DNA from: DASVBJ01 sp036375895
Lineage (GTDB): Bacteria; Actinomycetota; Actinomycetes; JACCUZ01
Length of the DNA stretch: 7,265 bases
Assembly (NCBI GenBank): GCA_036375895.1
Contig: DASVBJ010000036.1
Location: 1 to 7,265 of the forward strand
Direction of reading: 5' to 3'
The translations under genes and the position numbers were made by a program. Positions 6,732 through 7,265 of the stretch are shown in pieces. The notes beneath the pieces were generated by a model. The model had not been told where the DNA came from. It made no database searches and worked only from the letters and a program-made list of their open reading frames with translations. Numbering within the stretch: the first letter of the stretch is position 1; every line of letters begins with the position of its first letter.

Positions 6732-7265
6732 TCAACCCATCGTGAGCGCCATCACGGCCTTCTGGCCGTGCAGGCGGTTCTCGGCCTGGTCGTAGACGAC
6801 CGACCGCGCGCCGTCGATGACCTCGTCGGTCACCTCCACCCCCCGGTCGGCCGGCAGCGGGTGCATGAACACCGCGTCGTCACCGGCCAGTGCCATCCGC
6901 CGCGCGTCGGTGACCCAGGAGCGGTACCGGTCGATGAGGCGCTTCCCCTCGTCCGCGTCGGTCGTGGTGAGCAGCGCGCCCCAGCTCTTGGCGTAGACCA
7001 CGTCGGTGCCACGGATGCCCTCGTCGAAGTCGTGCATCACCTCGAAGCCGACGTGCGCGCGGTGCGCGTTCTCCTTCGCCTGCTCGACGATCCCCGGCAT
7101 GAGCGGGAACTCAGGCGGGTGGACCAGCCGGACGTTCATGCCGTACCGCGGCAGCAGGGTGACCAGGCTCTGCGGCACGCTGATCGGCTTCTGGTAGCTC
7201 GCGGCGTAGGCCCAGCTCACCGTTGCGGTGCGGCCGCGCGGGTCCCCGAACTGCTCGACGATGGT
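6732..7265 (-). CDS. ygeW: YgeW-type knotted carbamoyltransferase, C-terminal part
   Basis: The N-terminal carbamoyl-phosphate domain lies beyond the window; 177 C-terminal residues are visible. SWAYAASYQKPISVPQ, then RYGMNVRLVHPPEF and DVVYAKSWGAL align well with what I recall of E. coli YgeW (TWAYSPSYGKPLSVPQ, RFGMDVTLAHPEGY, DIVYPKSWAP). HPLPAD (6863-6846) is the family's HxLP active-site motif and RGVEVTDEVIDG...AENRLHGQKA is the usual transcarbamylase C-terminus. Family members move a carbamoyl group between carbamoyl phosphate and an amine, or run the reverse phosphorolysis. YgeW's own substrate is not firmly established to my knowledge; ornithine and aspartate are not thought to be its substrates. 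The tail after HPLPAD is shorter than in E. coli YgeW and more like ornithine/acetylornithine transcarbamylases, so a divergent subfamily is possible. It is the first visible gene of a - strand operon with the two PLP enzymes. Confidence 0.88.
   Translation of the reverse strand, partial: TIVEQFGDPRGRTATVSWAYAASYQKPISVPQSLVTLLPRYGMNVRLVHPPEFPLMPGIVEQAKENAHRAHVGFEVMHDFDEGIRGTDVVYAKSWGALLTTTDADEGKRLIDRYRSWVTDARRMALAGDDAVFMHPLPADRGVEVTDEVIDGARSVVYDQAENRLHGQKAVMALTMG

Overview
The window is very GC-rich DNA with strong G/C bias at third codon positions, ATGA start/stop overlaps and an alpha/beta hydrolase closely resembling mycobacterial Rv2715. It most likely comes from an actinobacterial chromosome; the genus cannot be told from the sequence. 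Six genes are complete or nearly so, and a partial gene lies at each edge. No RNA genes, insertion sequences, CRISPR arrays or phage genes were seen.

Left part, + strand (1-1861): the end of a three-gene molybdenum hydroxylase operon of the xanthine dehydrogenase family. The order is molybdopterin subunit (C-terminal part only), 2Fe-2S subunit, FAD subunit. Both junctions are 4-base ATGA overlaps, so translation is probably coupled. After an 89-base gap holding a nested inverted repeat and a tandem repeat comes an exported metzincin-like zinc metalloprotease (1951-2688, +). A GC-rich hairpin (2689-2727) separates it from the convergent - strand genes.

Right part, - strand (7265 to 2742, in transcription order): the C-terminal half of a YgeW-type knotted carbamoyltransferase, then a ~499-aa fold-type II PLP enzyme, then a threonine-synthase-like fold-type II PLP enzyme. 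These three are tightly packed (gaps of 12 and 2 bases, each with a good ribosome binding site) and are surely co-transcribed. After a 121-base gap an Rv2715-like alpha/beta hydrolase follows on the same strand.

How they may work together: in E. coli, ygeW lies beside a PLP lyase gene (ygeX), a hydrolase, a hydantoinase-like gene, a carbamate kinase and xanthine-dehydrogenase-type genes, and related clusters have been linked to uricase-independent purine catabolism. A molybdenum hydroxylase, YgeW and PLP enzymes in one window suggest a purine or other N-heterocycle catabolic island of the same general type. Here, however, there are two PLP enzymes, neither of which looks like canonical diaminopropionate ammonia-lyase. 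The substrate assignment is inference, because no enzyme in the window reveals its substrate and the hydroxylase is on the opposite strand, two genes away.
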